This document shows positions 17,501-22,662 of a stretch of 26,742 nt of DNA, piece after piece. Both the position numbers and the translations under genes were made by a program. The stretch is from a virus. Each line of letters begins with the position of its first letter. The stretch's first letter is position 1. Under the pieces are notes generated by a model, which worked only from the letters and a program-made list of their open reading frames with translations, did no database searches and had not been told where the DNA came from. The stretch spans positions 1 to 26,742 of the IMG/VR virus record IMGVR_UViG_3300012984_000031; one strand, 5' to 3'.

Positions 17501-17740
17501 CTGAGACGTCAAAAGACCGCTAGAAGACGCCGCATCGCGGTACGCCTTACTAGCGGTCTCAATAGCGTTTGTTGCTACACGCCACTTGGTAGGATTTACT
17601 AGTTCCTTGGCTGGGTTGGCCTTGCCCATCATTTCAAATGATGATGACAACGCTTCCGCCTGCCCCTGTAGGGCAGCCATTTGAGCCTGTACTTGGCCGA
17701 AGTTGCTTGTCGCATTAAAGCGAATGTCGATATTCTGCAA
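11573..17740 (-). CDS. Tape measure protein with M23 peptidase domain
   Basis: A 2055-residue protein that sets tail length and passes through the tube during DNA delivery. The N-terminal about 200-400 fits the TP901-type tape-measure core (MATRLAKEYGSAIQ, LGVNIKEATTLMVAMRSAGV). Two hydrophobic segments lie at about 555-580 and 920-945. A long charged coiled coil spans about 1415-1610. A lysostaphin-like M23 metallopeptidase domain spans about 1845-1955: H and D in LHYNNAIDIG, AHLSQ, and the zinc-site SGPHLHFEG. This domain should cut peptidoglycan cross-bridges during entry. The start is TTG 17740, six bases after the frameshifted chaperone's stop, with GTGAT upstream as a weak ribosome site. 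By the usual about 1.5 angstrom per residue the tail would be near 300 nm. Confidence 0.95.
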   Translation of the reverse strand: MQNIDIRFNATSNFGQVQAQMAALQGQAEALSSSFEMMGKANPAKELVNPTKWRVATNAIETASKAYRDAASSSGLLTSQQIRANSETKRYNELLQKQKLSFRDMMKHHGIMKEVYRDQLRMQRMTSQYWGTDAQGRSVFDVTMPANVPKELDNWKNRIGFVSQALESAGHNMINFGKNTQWAGRQLMVGFTVPTVMFGAMTGKMAYDIDAAWTRVAKVYDTTATTAMGREKELSDLREQSLTMATRLAKEYGSAIQDTLEVQQQLAAQGFKGEDLLAMVDQVQRISALGDLDVETAVNMTTGLRTAFKDTIKDANDLTEAFDYMNATENATSLSIQDIAEMVPRAGAALAGLGVNIKEATTLMVAMRSAGVLAPEGANALKSISARILNPEILNRAGKFFEGYANLQQISRNSGGNLYKFIQELGPLLKEMPNYERQQGLSQLFGTWQSSRGAAIIKNMTDAYMDLDNTANQTAVSIKLANQEAEKSATIAATELQRKMGSASGQFKSTMEVLKAELADVGEPFLEVGTDILEVVTMIAKAFNSLSDGKKEFLAYAAIATAVIGPMIMLTGLFFNLFGHFQKGIGWLGTLATRWKGTTVEEQNAAIITEQLNAQLKKQETQMSTLQMELKALAAAYDEATLSANGLLTAAQHMASPATVAGQKTPFNPNAIDISNIPGSGTSNVVLPVTPAPMTSKAAKDIINNAENAIGAAMTVRKPKFDVFGRMVGYTEHDQIIYGVKDSLGRVNRYIDSEGRKATKKGNRIPFGNLSVFGFGKGSKSTLAPVDPDYDGTAQMTGAVTAAQRFEQIQKSSTEQSARFAANKVASAKAAQDLADSEAMAAKNSQRLERAAAGASVAFAGMAFTSGKVQDALFMAGSGFSVLQGVGMLKDSGFGSKWSAKAAASTSRVGKGLNMLISKAKLLGSALLGPWGVVAAVAGVAIYKIYKQMQEGEERQERINDSADSWREQLGLVERKYKDISLAIAGIDKSTAEVSRIEELAERLEGDKNLSAVAKSISDARSEGDNTKETTLALTQYVTLTRQLSGNAEDAEMALTALFTNAGYSMAEAIEKARALREQVESMGDTKLLSKNISDMFFQAASDDPRQFDERLKGMVDQFKTSFDSLSTWGQRNKFLIQMQAEIDGKSTEAWMNTFSDQTRDMMQDNGIDMDKMRELMEYWNSLRSTDTMDSFAKNLADQGLPASDIMSQKFGIDPATMRAMVGEMGLYAEGLQKSLALEQALVQATADELGVKKEIGSWDELRKTNEYQMAQITTENVQRRVEAFRKQAQEQKASGNEMADQLVKTGQLYWINERLAKVGLPPIKSLNEQINWSLLKQKEAVEANTRAEQRRKSAAAASLSVYRQFASVGGGWVDAQQSNMQAVMGGVSNAIMADLQESQDAASAAMDNSVDAAGAALDKKGDGIAAHFDALAERIEKSFDRRIDAINKEIEAEQKADETRQRIYDNTMKRLNAMVDAENRNIDFNVAIGGGNFDEAAKLYNEGMVSSIQDDIESEMDKASQKSKKRQESMEDRVDRLEKQKDKRLDEVDKAREAAEKSLEIEKQKQQQLGEIQKQGLQQRQEQQRAQLQKELDIIMTYIPRNEEQAKKYLERMSKRYDAFGQAWADGSIKYSDLIDQTMLEQMQKTALSLKSDVDWAAAGYDSALGMIQGMAAAMGMSTTEFRKWMGIQEASKRPTNNGGVNANRTPEQLKAINEGRHDGGMIGGPGSSRTGFTGSTSAHNEAIVRARKGEFMMSKSAVNKYGADFMSRVNDGKYGIGGPSEDFMRGTVGRMAGASAISMLARGFQGATPSKNRATSGATGVEGIIGGSFMQGSGGRHRPVTGGVITNGLHYNNAIDIGVPVGSPLYAVADGRVSASYDIPGYEPRADHGGLGYRSYGRVIAIDHGGFSTLNAHLSQRSVSAGQLIKGGARIGYTGNTGNSSGPHLHFEGHGVSPYAFLRKGGTVKYDNTPAILHEGERVLTKNLTNKLDRGISRIENGDGSGYNIESVTIDLRGAVLRDDIDLENAVKAGIKGAVAEIDKRDTNKGRSRTVKH

Positions 17741-17746
17741 GTTATA

Positions 17747-18519
17747 TCACATTTGTTCAAGTCGTCTTAGTTCAAGAATCTCAGGGTCAATCTCTTCATC
17801 GATACCGACCAAGTCGAAGACCATTTGCTGCTCTGTCTTACCGGCGATTGCGGCCTCGGCCTGTCGCTTGGTTTGTTCGAACAGCGATTCATTTGAACCA
17901 TTTGAACTTGTATTTTCTTCGTCTAGGTCTACACCCTTAAATAGTGCATAGAACCTATTCTGTCGATGCTCCTTATCCCTCTGTGCTTTCAGAATCAGCA
18001 TCAATTCCTCGAAGGTAAGTTCTTCCTCTAGTTCTGTAAAATTCTTCCAGTTACCATAAGGAAAACACTCTGCTTCAAGACCAGCGAGGTCAATGTCTTC
18101 CCACTTGACCCCGCTGGATTGGTTTACTGGCTTGGGAGGTTCTTGGCTAAATTTCCCTGGTCATTAGGGTCTAGCCTCAATCCGCCCGTTACTTCAAGAA
18201 TGATATACATAGACTTCTCATCAACCTCATCGTCAATAAAGTCCTGAACAGACTTCACGTCTGCATCATCCTTAAGTGCCTTTTCTAGACCGAGGGCCAG
18301 CAACTCTTCATAAACGTCAAACTGCTTGCTAGCAAATTCACGCTCCGAAGGACGCTCTTCCTCTGGCTTTTGTACTGTCTCACGGACCCAATCGATATGA
18401 TTCGACCAAATGTCCATGAACTTTCTTAGGTTCTTTAGTGATAGCGGCTGCAAGTGTAACTTCTTGCCACTAGGGAGAATAATCTCCTTTTCATCGAAAG
18501 CCTTTGTAGGCTCAGCCAT
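17747..18519 (-). CDS. Tail assembly chaperone, -1 frameshift fusion (gpG-T type)
   Basis: The second chaperone has no convincing start of its own. The minus-strand frame ending at 17747 is open back to the slippery site, and joining 18519-18148 with 18148-17747 by a -1 shift gives about 257 residues. The extension continues SQEPPKPVNQSSGVKWEDID, then LTFEELMLILKAQRDKEHRQ and an acidic, helical C-terminus ending LRRLEQM. This is the arrangement of lambda G/G-T and of nearly all siphoviruses: the short form coats the tape measure and the T extension recruits tube subunits. The gene lies directly between tube and tape-measure genes, as expected. An ATG at 18004 inside the extension is too far in to be the normal start. 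Confidence 0.88.
18124..18519 (-). CDS. Tail assembly chaperone, short form (gpG type)
   Basis: A 131-residue helical, charged protein (MAEPTKAFDEKEIILPSGKK, then LKNLRKFMDIWSNHIDW and DEVDEKSMYIILEV). It has the size, position and N-terminal beta-strand plus helices of siphovirus tail assembly chaperones, which keep the tape measure soluble before tube polymerisation. ATG 18519 is preceded by a strong AAGGAGG ribosome site four bases upstream. About eight codons before its stop lies a slippery sequence that lets some ribosomes move to the -1 frame. It is not part of the mature virion in known systems. Confidence 0.88.
   Translation of the reverse strand: MAEPTKAFDEKEIILPSGKKLHLQPLSLKNLRKFMDIWSNHIDWVRETVQKPEEERPSEREFASKQFDVYEELLALGLEKALKDDADVKSVQDFIDDEVDEKSMYIILEVTGGLRLDPNDQGNLAKNLPSQ
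18148..18157 (-). promoter_or_regulatory. -1 programmed frameshift site, overlapping heptamers
   Basis: The zero-frame codons read CAG GGA AAT TTA GCC. Two X-XXY-YYZ heptamers overlap: G GGA AAT (18157-18151) and A AAT TTA (18154-18148). Both are correctly phased and both lead into the same open -1 frame. AAATTTA is a classic slippery site. I did not find a convincing downstream pseudoknot by eye. Confidence 0.85.
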
Positions 18520-18544
18520 GAATCCTCCTTGTTGTCATGAAACA

Positions 18545-18573
18545 ATGTTATCATTGGTCTCATCATTCTGCAA
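18545..18573 (-). promoter_or_regulatory. Weak candidate promoter for the chaperone and tape-measure genes
   Basis: -35 TTGCAG (18573-18568), 17-base spacer and -10 TAACAT (18550-18545) with extended TGA. It follows directly after the terminator of the tube gene and precedes the AAGGAGG of the chaperone. The hexamers are poor, but a promoter is expected here if the terminator is efficient. The CAATG-CATTG inverted repeat over the -10 could be an operator. Confidence 0.35.
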
Positions 18574-18611
18574 ATAAAAGACGACAGCCCCGGCATAATG
18601 CCGGGGCTGTC
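18571..18611 (-). terminator. Rho-independent terminator after the major tail gene
   Basis: A perfect 13-bp GC-rich stem (18583-18595 with 18599-18611, arms GACAGCCCCGGCA and complement) with a 3-base loop, followed on the minus strand by CGTCTTTTATTT. It begins 15 bases past the tube gene's stop. It is the only convincing intrinsic terminator in the window. Confidence 0.92.
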
Positions 18612-18626
18612 TAATGTGATACTAAA

Positions 18627-19235
18627 TCACCAAGTACGCTTACGCTCCTTAGCGACACCATACTTGTTGGTGGCGCTGTCAGGCAAGGCACGGAAAGAAA
18701 CCGGAATACCGGTGTTCTCGGCACGACGGTGACCAACAGTGGTCTCGTCAACAGAAATAACACGGTATGCGTGGTAAAACTTCTCAGAGTAAGTGGCCTG
18801 ACCTACGGTACGACCAAATACACCATTACCAACGGCAATCAAACCACGCTCTGTAGGTGCGGCTCCCAAACCACCTTCACCAATATCCAAAGTTGCATCG
18901 GAAGCGGTGGAGGTTAGGGTTGTAGAAGACTGACCCCATGCAACCATAAGATTGAATAGAGTTGCCTGCGCCAAAGTGGTATTGAATGTTACTCGCATAC
19001 TTGACTTGAAGGTCAAAGCAGCGTCTAGCCACTGGTCAACCTCAACGTCGGTGTACTCCGGGCTGTAAGCCATTTCGAAACCATCCTGGGTAAAACCGAC
19101 CTGACGCCAAGAAGCATTAGCATCTAGCGTAGTCTGGTAAGCCTGGGCTGTTTCTGCTGGGCGTGTGGTACCGGATGGACCTAGGTAGAGGTCGCAAGCA
19201 CCAATAACCAATTCCTGTGTATTGTAATTAGGCAT
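18627..19235 (-). CDS. Major tail tube protein
   Basis: A 202-residue protein (MPNYNTQELVIGACDLYLGP, then VGFTQDGFEMAYSPEYTDVE) whose beta-rich pattern and 'G..T.DG.E..YSPEY.DVEVDQ' segment are typical of siphovirus tube proteins that stack as hexamer rings. It sits between the tail terminator and the chaperones, the conserved place. It is the most abundantly needed tail subunit, and the sequence shows this: its own promoter, a nine-base Shine-Dalgarno (AGGAGGTGA, 19252-19244) eight bases before ATG 19235 and its own terminator. No C-terminal Ig-like domain is present. Confidence 0.9.
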   Translation of the reverse strand: MPNYNTQELVIGACDLYLGPSGTTRPAETAQAYQTTLDANASWRQVGFTQDGFEMAYSPEYTDVEVDQWLDAALTFKSSMRVTFNTTLAQATLFNLMVAWGQSSTTLTSTASDATLDIGEGGLGAAPTERGLIAVGNGVFGRTVGQATYSEKFYHAYRVISVDETTVGHRRAENTGIPVSFRALPDSATNKYGVAKERKRTW

Positions 19236-19243
19236 TTATATTT

Positions 19244-19270
19244 TCACCTCCTGAAAACTGTGATGTTTTC
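19244..19270 (-). promoter_or_regulatory. Perfect Shine-Dalgarno with adjacent 5' hairpin
   Basis: AGGAGGTGA (19252-19244) is fully complementary to the 16S rRNA tail. Immediately 5' of it GAAAAC (19270-19265) and GTTTTC (19258-19253) can pair around a 6-base loop. The hairpin ends just before the ribosome site, leaving it exposed; such stems can keep the site open or protect the RNA. Confidence 0.6.
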
Positions 19271-19289
19271 TAGCACTTCCTCACTTGTC

Positions 19290-19318
19290 ATAATAACAGT
19301 GAATCGATTAGTTTTCAA
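19290..19318 (-). promoter_or_regulatory. Strong promoter for the major tail gene
   Basis: -35 TTGAAA (19318-19313), 17-base spacer, -10 TATTAT (19295-19290). Each hexamer matches 5 of 6 consensus bases at the ideal spacing. The predicted start near 19283 gives a leader of about 48 bases before ATG 19235. It fills the 85-base gap between the tail terminator and tube genes. Confidence 0.65.
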
Positions 19319-19320
19319 AA

Positions 19321-19875
19321 TTAGACGGTTGTAAAGCGAGTTACCGGCGAATGGTTCTTCTTCTGATACTGAGTTTCGACAGTAACCATAGCAGAGACCC
19401 AGCCGTCTTCCTGGGTAGAAGGCTCAGCCTTCTCAATAAAACCTGCTCTAATGGCAGTGAAAGCAATATGACGGTCGCGCGTCCACGCGCCCGTGGCCTT
19501 GTTATACCCACCCTCTAGTTCTAGCCAGGTGTTTACATTCTCTGCTGTCTCGTCTGTAATCTGAAATAAGTCTCTAATTAGATTGGCTGTGGCGTTTGCC
19601 TCTCTAGCGCTTGTAGACCACACGGTATAAACCACAGATTCATTTACCAGCCCCCATACCTTTCCTACAGGCTCAATGGCTGAACCATAGACCAAGAAAG
19701 ACTTACCGGTCGCCAGCAACTCTGGCTGCTGTTGTGAAGGGATGATTGGTACAGCCTTGACGGTCTCACCTAAACTATTGGTATAAGTAATAGGCACCCA
19801 TCCGAGGTTCTCACGGAGCGCTCGGTTAACGTAACTGTTTAGGGCGTAAACGCCGTCAGCATACTCGTATGTCAT
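19321..19875 (-). CDS. Tail terminator protein (putative)
   Basis: A 184-residue protein (MTYEYADGVYALNSYVNRAL, LLATGKSFLVYGSAIEPVGK, VYTVWSTSAREANATANLIR, and a C-terminal VSAMVTVETQYQKKN). The alternating strands and the helix carrying repeated Ala/Asn, plus the position just before the tube gene, fit the tail terminator that caps the growing tube and joins it to the neck. ATG 19875 overlaps the upstream stop by four bases (ATGA), so it is coupled to the HK97-gp10-like gene. Assignment is mainly by order. Confidence 0.7.
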   Translation of the reverse strand: MTYEYADGVYALNSYVNRALRENLGWVPITYTNSLGETVKAVPIIPSQQQPELLATGKSFLVYGSAIEPVGKVWGLVNESVVYTVWSTSAREANATANLIRDLFQITDETAENVNTWLELEGGYNKATGAWTRDRHIAFTAIRAGFIEKAEPSTQEDGWVSAMVTVETQYQKKNHSPVTRFTTV

Positions 19876-20699
19876 ACTTCATCATCCTCAATTTCTTCAT
19901 CGTCTCTTTCGAAACTTTGTGCATAGGTGGTCAGGTCTTTCGAGGCCATTTCCTTACGTGCCTCGTGGGCTGCGTTTAAGGCGCTTACAGGCTGTACGAT
20001 GACTGTCTTGACCTTGGACGCCGAACCACGTCTAATGCTCTCAAATTGCTTATTAGCCACATTGTTTACCATCTTCTCAACCCTAGGCTTAACGACCTCA
20101 TCCATGTAGGCCGGTGCTTCGCTGGCCCAGAACATTGTCCAGAATGTGCTGAATGCTCCGGTCGCTGCCTCCCCACCTACGTTGTTAATTGTAGCAGACT
20201 TTGCAAAAGTAAAGTTTACCTGATTACCGTTTCTGTCTTCCGCTCCCGGTGTAGGAATGAAAAGAACCTTGGCTCGTCTAGGATTGATGTGTACATATGT
20301 ACCAGTTTCCATGACCAGTGCCTTGAAACGGAAAATAGACCTACGCTTAAGCCTATCAATATTCTCCTGTGGAATACCGGTCTTGTCGGGGTCCGGCTTT
20401 GGTACGGCCTTCAAAGATTGTCTGAATGAGAAACTAACGGTCTTACGCTTACCCTTACCAGCCTTAATTAAATAGTACAGTGGTACGGAACCGATGCCGC
20501 CCCATTCCCATACGTGATGATACTTCTCTGGATTAGATAGCGATGCGGCCTTGAAGACCACATCGAACTTTTCCTTCAATTCTACAATTGCTGTATTCAA
20601 AAGAATGTCTGCATAGGCGTCAGACTCCATTGCTGTCACAAGACCGTCAATAGTTCCCATTGCTTCGAAGATTGGTCTTACGTCAGCAGACATTCTCAT
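19872..20699 (-). CDS. Neck protein, HK97 gp10-like (putative)
   Basis: A 275-residue protein. The N-terminal helix and strands (about 25-60), YHHVWEWGGIGSVPLYYLIK, and a long C-terminal helix (about 190-220, YMDEVVKPRVEKMVNNVANK) followed by a charged tail ending EEIEDDEV. It lies between stopper and terminator genes, where HK97-gp10-like neck or tail-completion proteins are encoded. At 275 residues it is about twice the common size for that family. It starts at ATG 20699 with a four-base overlap (ATGA). The exact role in the head-tail joint is inferred from order. Confidence 0.6.
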   Translation of the reverse strand: MRMSADVRPIFEAMGTIDGLVTAMESDAYADILLNTAIVELKEKFDVVFKAASLSNPEKYHHVWEWGGIGSVPLYYLIKAGKGKRKTVSFSFRQSLKAVPKPDPDKTGIPQENIDRLKRRSIFRFKALVMETGTYVHINPRRAKVLFIPTPGAEDRNGNQVNFTFAKSATINNVGGEAATGAFSTFWTMFWASEAPAYMDEVVKPRVEKMVNNVANKQFESIRRGSASKVKTVIVQPVSALNAAHEARKEMASKDLTTYAQSFERDDEEIEDDEV

Positions 20700-21211
20700 T
20701 GCTGGTCTGCACGCTCCAATAGCGCTAACTGTTCAATGAACTTACCGAATGGATTGGGGAGTGGCGTTACACCCATAACATTAAATACCGTCGCTGGCGC
20801 TCCGGGTAGTTCTTCTTCAACCCAAATGACACTACCATCCGAGCCACGAATATTTGTAATCTTGTCTCTCTTAGAGATTCTTACGGTAGAAGGCAACCAC
20901 ATCTGTACGTAATCTGTGTTGTCATAGATTTCACCGAAGACCTCAGAAGTACCGGTCGCCCTGATACCCTTGGACATGATGCCTCGTGCATAGCACTTGA
21001 ACGTGCCTGTAGTGACCGTCTCGTTAATCGCAGGCGTTAACGGGTCATCTGGTACCGGAGAGTAGTCACGAATAATCTCACCGCTGTCTGGGTCCTGCAT
21101 AAGAACCCACTCGTTCTGCTCTTCAATGACAACTACGGCATTGTCAATAACAACGCTGGGGCGCAGAATGTCTGCGGTCATATTCATTTTGGCAGCGCTG
21201 ATGCATCCCAT
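20696..21211 (-). CDS. Head-tail stopper (head closure) protein (putative)
   Basis: A 171-residue beta-rich protein starting MGCISAAKMNMTADILRPSV. The core (FGEIYDNTDYVQMWLP, then ISKRDKITNIRGSDGSVIWV and a terminal FNVMGVTPLPNPFG) is the oligomer-binding beta-barrel pattern of stopper proteins, which plug the portal after packaging. The frame is open further upstream, but ATG 21211 is chosen because it overlaps the stop of the preceding gene by one base (TAATG), the usual coupling here. The longer version would overlap its neighbour by 76 bases. Confidence 0.65.
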   Translation of the reverse strand: MGCISAAKMNMTADILRPSVVIDNAVVVIEEQNEWVLMQDPDSGEIIRDYSPVPDDPLTPAINETVTTGTFKCYARGIMSKGIRATGTSEVFGEIYDNTDYVQMWLPSTVRISKRDKITNIRGSDGSVIWVEEELPGAPATVFNVMGVTPLPNPFGKFIEQLALLERADQQ

Positions 21212-22122
21212 TAGATAACCACCCAATCGAACAAGACAAATTGTGATAGCAACTGGTCTGCTCGAACATGGCCCGTGGTCTCCCATGAAACTGAACTCAT
21301 CTGAATCTGCCAGTCACCGGTCTTGATACTCTTAAGCATCTTGTCGCGGTAGGCTGCCTCTGGGCATGCGTATTCTTCTACCAATAGACGGGCAGCCAAT
21401 TCAACCTCGGCTGGCACGGCAGTGTAGCCCCAACGGCCTGTAACGATGTACTTGGTGTATGGCCTAAAGCCTGCATAGTAGGCTGTGTAAGGCGTTTGAA
21501 TTACCGGTCCGGCATCTAGGCTCCACTCAGGCGGCATTTCCTTGACAGTCATAAGAGACGCCGAGTTCTGCATTAAATACCAGCCGCCGGAGATAATTGT
21601 ATAAGCACTTACGTTATAAACGTACTGCAACGTTTCTACACCATCAATACTAATAAGACGCATAGGCATCTTCAAGGACTTACCACCCTGGCCTGTAATT
21701 GCCCTTGGCCCGACATAGTAACCAAACGACTGGCCGGTGATGTTTTCAATTATGTGGCGAATCTGGCCTTCGATAATCTTGGCGGCTTCGTCATCCATGC
21801 CTGGGCTAATCTGCTTAATTACAGCGAGACTTAGCAATGGCGTTACTACACGCACGGGGGTCATGTCCTCAAAGTGATACGTTTCGCCGTTTTCGGTGTA
21901 ATCAAACTTCCAATTAACTTCTAGGCGGCGGTCGTACTGTACCAAGAAGAATGGAAGGTCAAATGAATAAGTGTTAGTCTCAACATCTACCGCGACCAGC
22001 GGTACGTCGTAAACAGTCTCTCCCCCGTAGCAAACTTGAACGTCTACGGTCCCACCAACGGCTGTCAATGGGACGGTAAGTGATACGGTGCGCTCGGCGC
22101 TATTTCTATAAATCTCTTGCAT
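21211..22122 (-). CDS. Head-tail adaptor (connector) protein with N-terminal beta domain (putative)
   Basis: A 303-residue protein. Residues 1-about 105 are a beta domain (TVSLTVPLTAVGGTVDVQVC, YSFDLPFFLVQYDRRLEVNW). From about 115 the helical signature of phage adaptors appears: SPGMDDEAAKIIEGQIRHII, then the strand region ISIDGVETLQYVYN, GRWGYTAVPAEVELAARLLV and a C-terminal helix-tail ending FDWVVI. Adaptors form a ring on the portal and mediate tail joining. Classical versions have about 100-200 residues, so the extra N-terminal domain is notable. It starts one base after the micro-ORF's stop. An AGAG element lies near the ATG 22122; coupling to the micro-ORF is likely. Confidence 0.65.
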   Translation of the reverse strand: MQEIYRNSAERTVSLTVPLTAVGGTVDVQVCYGGETVYDVPLVAVDVETNTYSFDLPFFLVQYDRRLEVNWKFDYTENGETYHFEDMTPVRVVTPLLSLAVIKQISPGMDDEAAKIIEGQIRHIIENITGQSFGYYVGPRAITGQGGKSLKMPMRLISIDGVETLQYVYNVSAYTIISGGWYLMQNSASLMTVKEMPPEWSLDAGPVIQTPYTAYYAGFRPYTKYIVTGRWGYTAVPAEVELAARLLVEEYACPEAAYRDKMLKSIKTGDWQIQMSSVSWETTGHVRADQLLSQFVLFDWVVI

Positions 22123-22123
22123 A

Positions 22124-22243
22124 TTAGTCTACCCTTGCGGTGATAACCTCTACCGGCTTGACTAGAATGACTATTGTCGTATTACCGGTCGCAGCCTGAA
22201 TGGTCTGCGGTGCTGGGACCTTGACCACTAGAGTTTCAATCAT
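22124..22243 (-). CDS. 39-residue micro-ORF
   Basis: A 39-codon frame (MIETLVVKVPAPQTIQAATG, then a hydrophobic TTIVILVKPVEVI and ending RVD). It starts at an ATG overlapping the stop of the 128-residue gene (ATGA, 22243-22240) and stops one base before the adaptor's ATG. It fills what would otherwise be a 117-base gap, which argues that it is translated. Function is unknown: it may be a short linker protein, or it may mainly serve to hand ribosomes from one gene to the next. Confidence 0.6.
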   Translation of the reverse strand: MIETLVVKVPAPQTIQAATGNTTIVILVKPVEVITARVD

Positions 22244-22626
22244 CGTGTAATATCCTGAATTACTGTGACGTCACCGGCTACATATGTTCTGTTTTCACCG
22301 GAAGTTGTGACCTGTAGGTCCCAGATATATGAACCAGAAACTAACGTGGTCGTGACCGCACTTAGCAACACGACCTGAATCAGTCCAGCACCTCCCGGCT
22401 TCGTACAGGTCAATTCAATAGGCTCCATGTCATCGTAACCACGCTTCAATTGCGCCTTGACAGTTCCGGTCGTAATATCAATGGGCGTGCCCGTAACCAA
22501 GTCATTCAGTTGAACGAAGAACTTAAGGGTGTCACCACGGTAGATAACGAGGTCATAGTTAACAGGCAGAGCGCCGGTATTAATCGGCCCGCCTGCTGCC
22601 TGTCCTGAGTATACTAAGTCAGCCAT
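22240..22626 (-). CDS. Small beta-sandwich fibre-associated protein
   Basis: A 128-residue protein whose core (YDLVIYRGDTLKFFVQLND, ITTGTVKAQLKRGYDD, SGSYIWDLQVTTS) resembles N-terminal domains of phage baseplate and fibre proteins (BppU-like), which attach larger fibres. The 'RGDTL.F' strand is typical. It follows the 1318-residue fibre by 36 bases. ATG 22626 has no close Shine-Dalgarno but has TAGAAT exactly six bases before it, compatible with a leaderless start. It probably works with the large fibre. Naming is from sequence pattern only. Confidence 0.6.
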   Translation of the reverse strand: MADLVYSGQAAGGPINTGALPVNYDLVIYRGDTLKFFVQLNDLVTGTPIDITTGTVKAQLKRGYDDMEPIELTCTKPGGAGLIQVVLLSAVTTTLVSGSYIWDLQVTTSGENRTYVAGDVTVIQDITR

Positions 22627-22632
22627 AGTTGT

Positions 22633-22638
22633 ATTCTA
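22633..22638 (-). promoter_or_regulatory. Possible -10 element for a leaderless start
   Basis: TAGAAT (22638-22633) matches the TANNNT -10 used for leaderless genes in actinobacteria and lies six bases before ATG 22626. No good -35 is seen 16-18 bases upstream, so this is tentative. Confidence 0.3.
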
Positions 22639-22662
22639 CCATTTCCTTTTCTAAATTACGAA

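Noticed and set aside
17747-18004. Independent 85-residue gene starting at ATG 18004
   Set aside because: The frame is open upstream to the slippery site, there is no ribosome site before this ATG, and the frameshift arrangement of tail chaperones explains it.
20696-21286. Longer start for the stopper gene (196 residues)
   Set aside because: It would overlap the adaptor gene by 76 bases, whereas ATG 21211 gives the one-base TAATG overlap used throughout this cluster.
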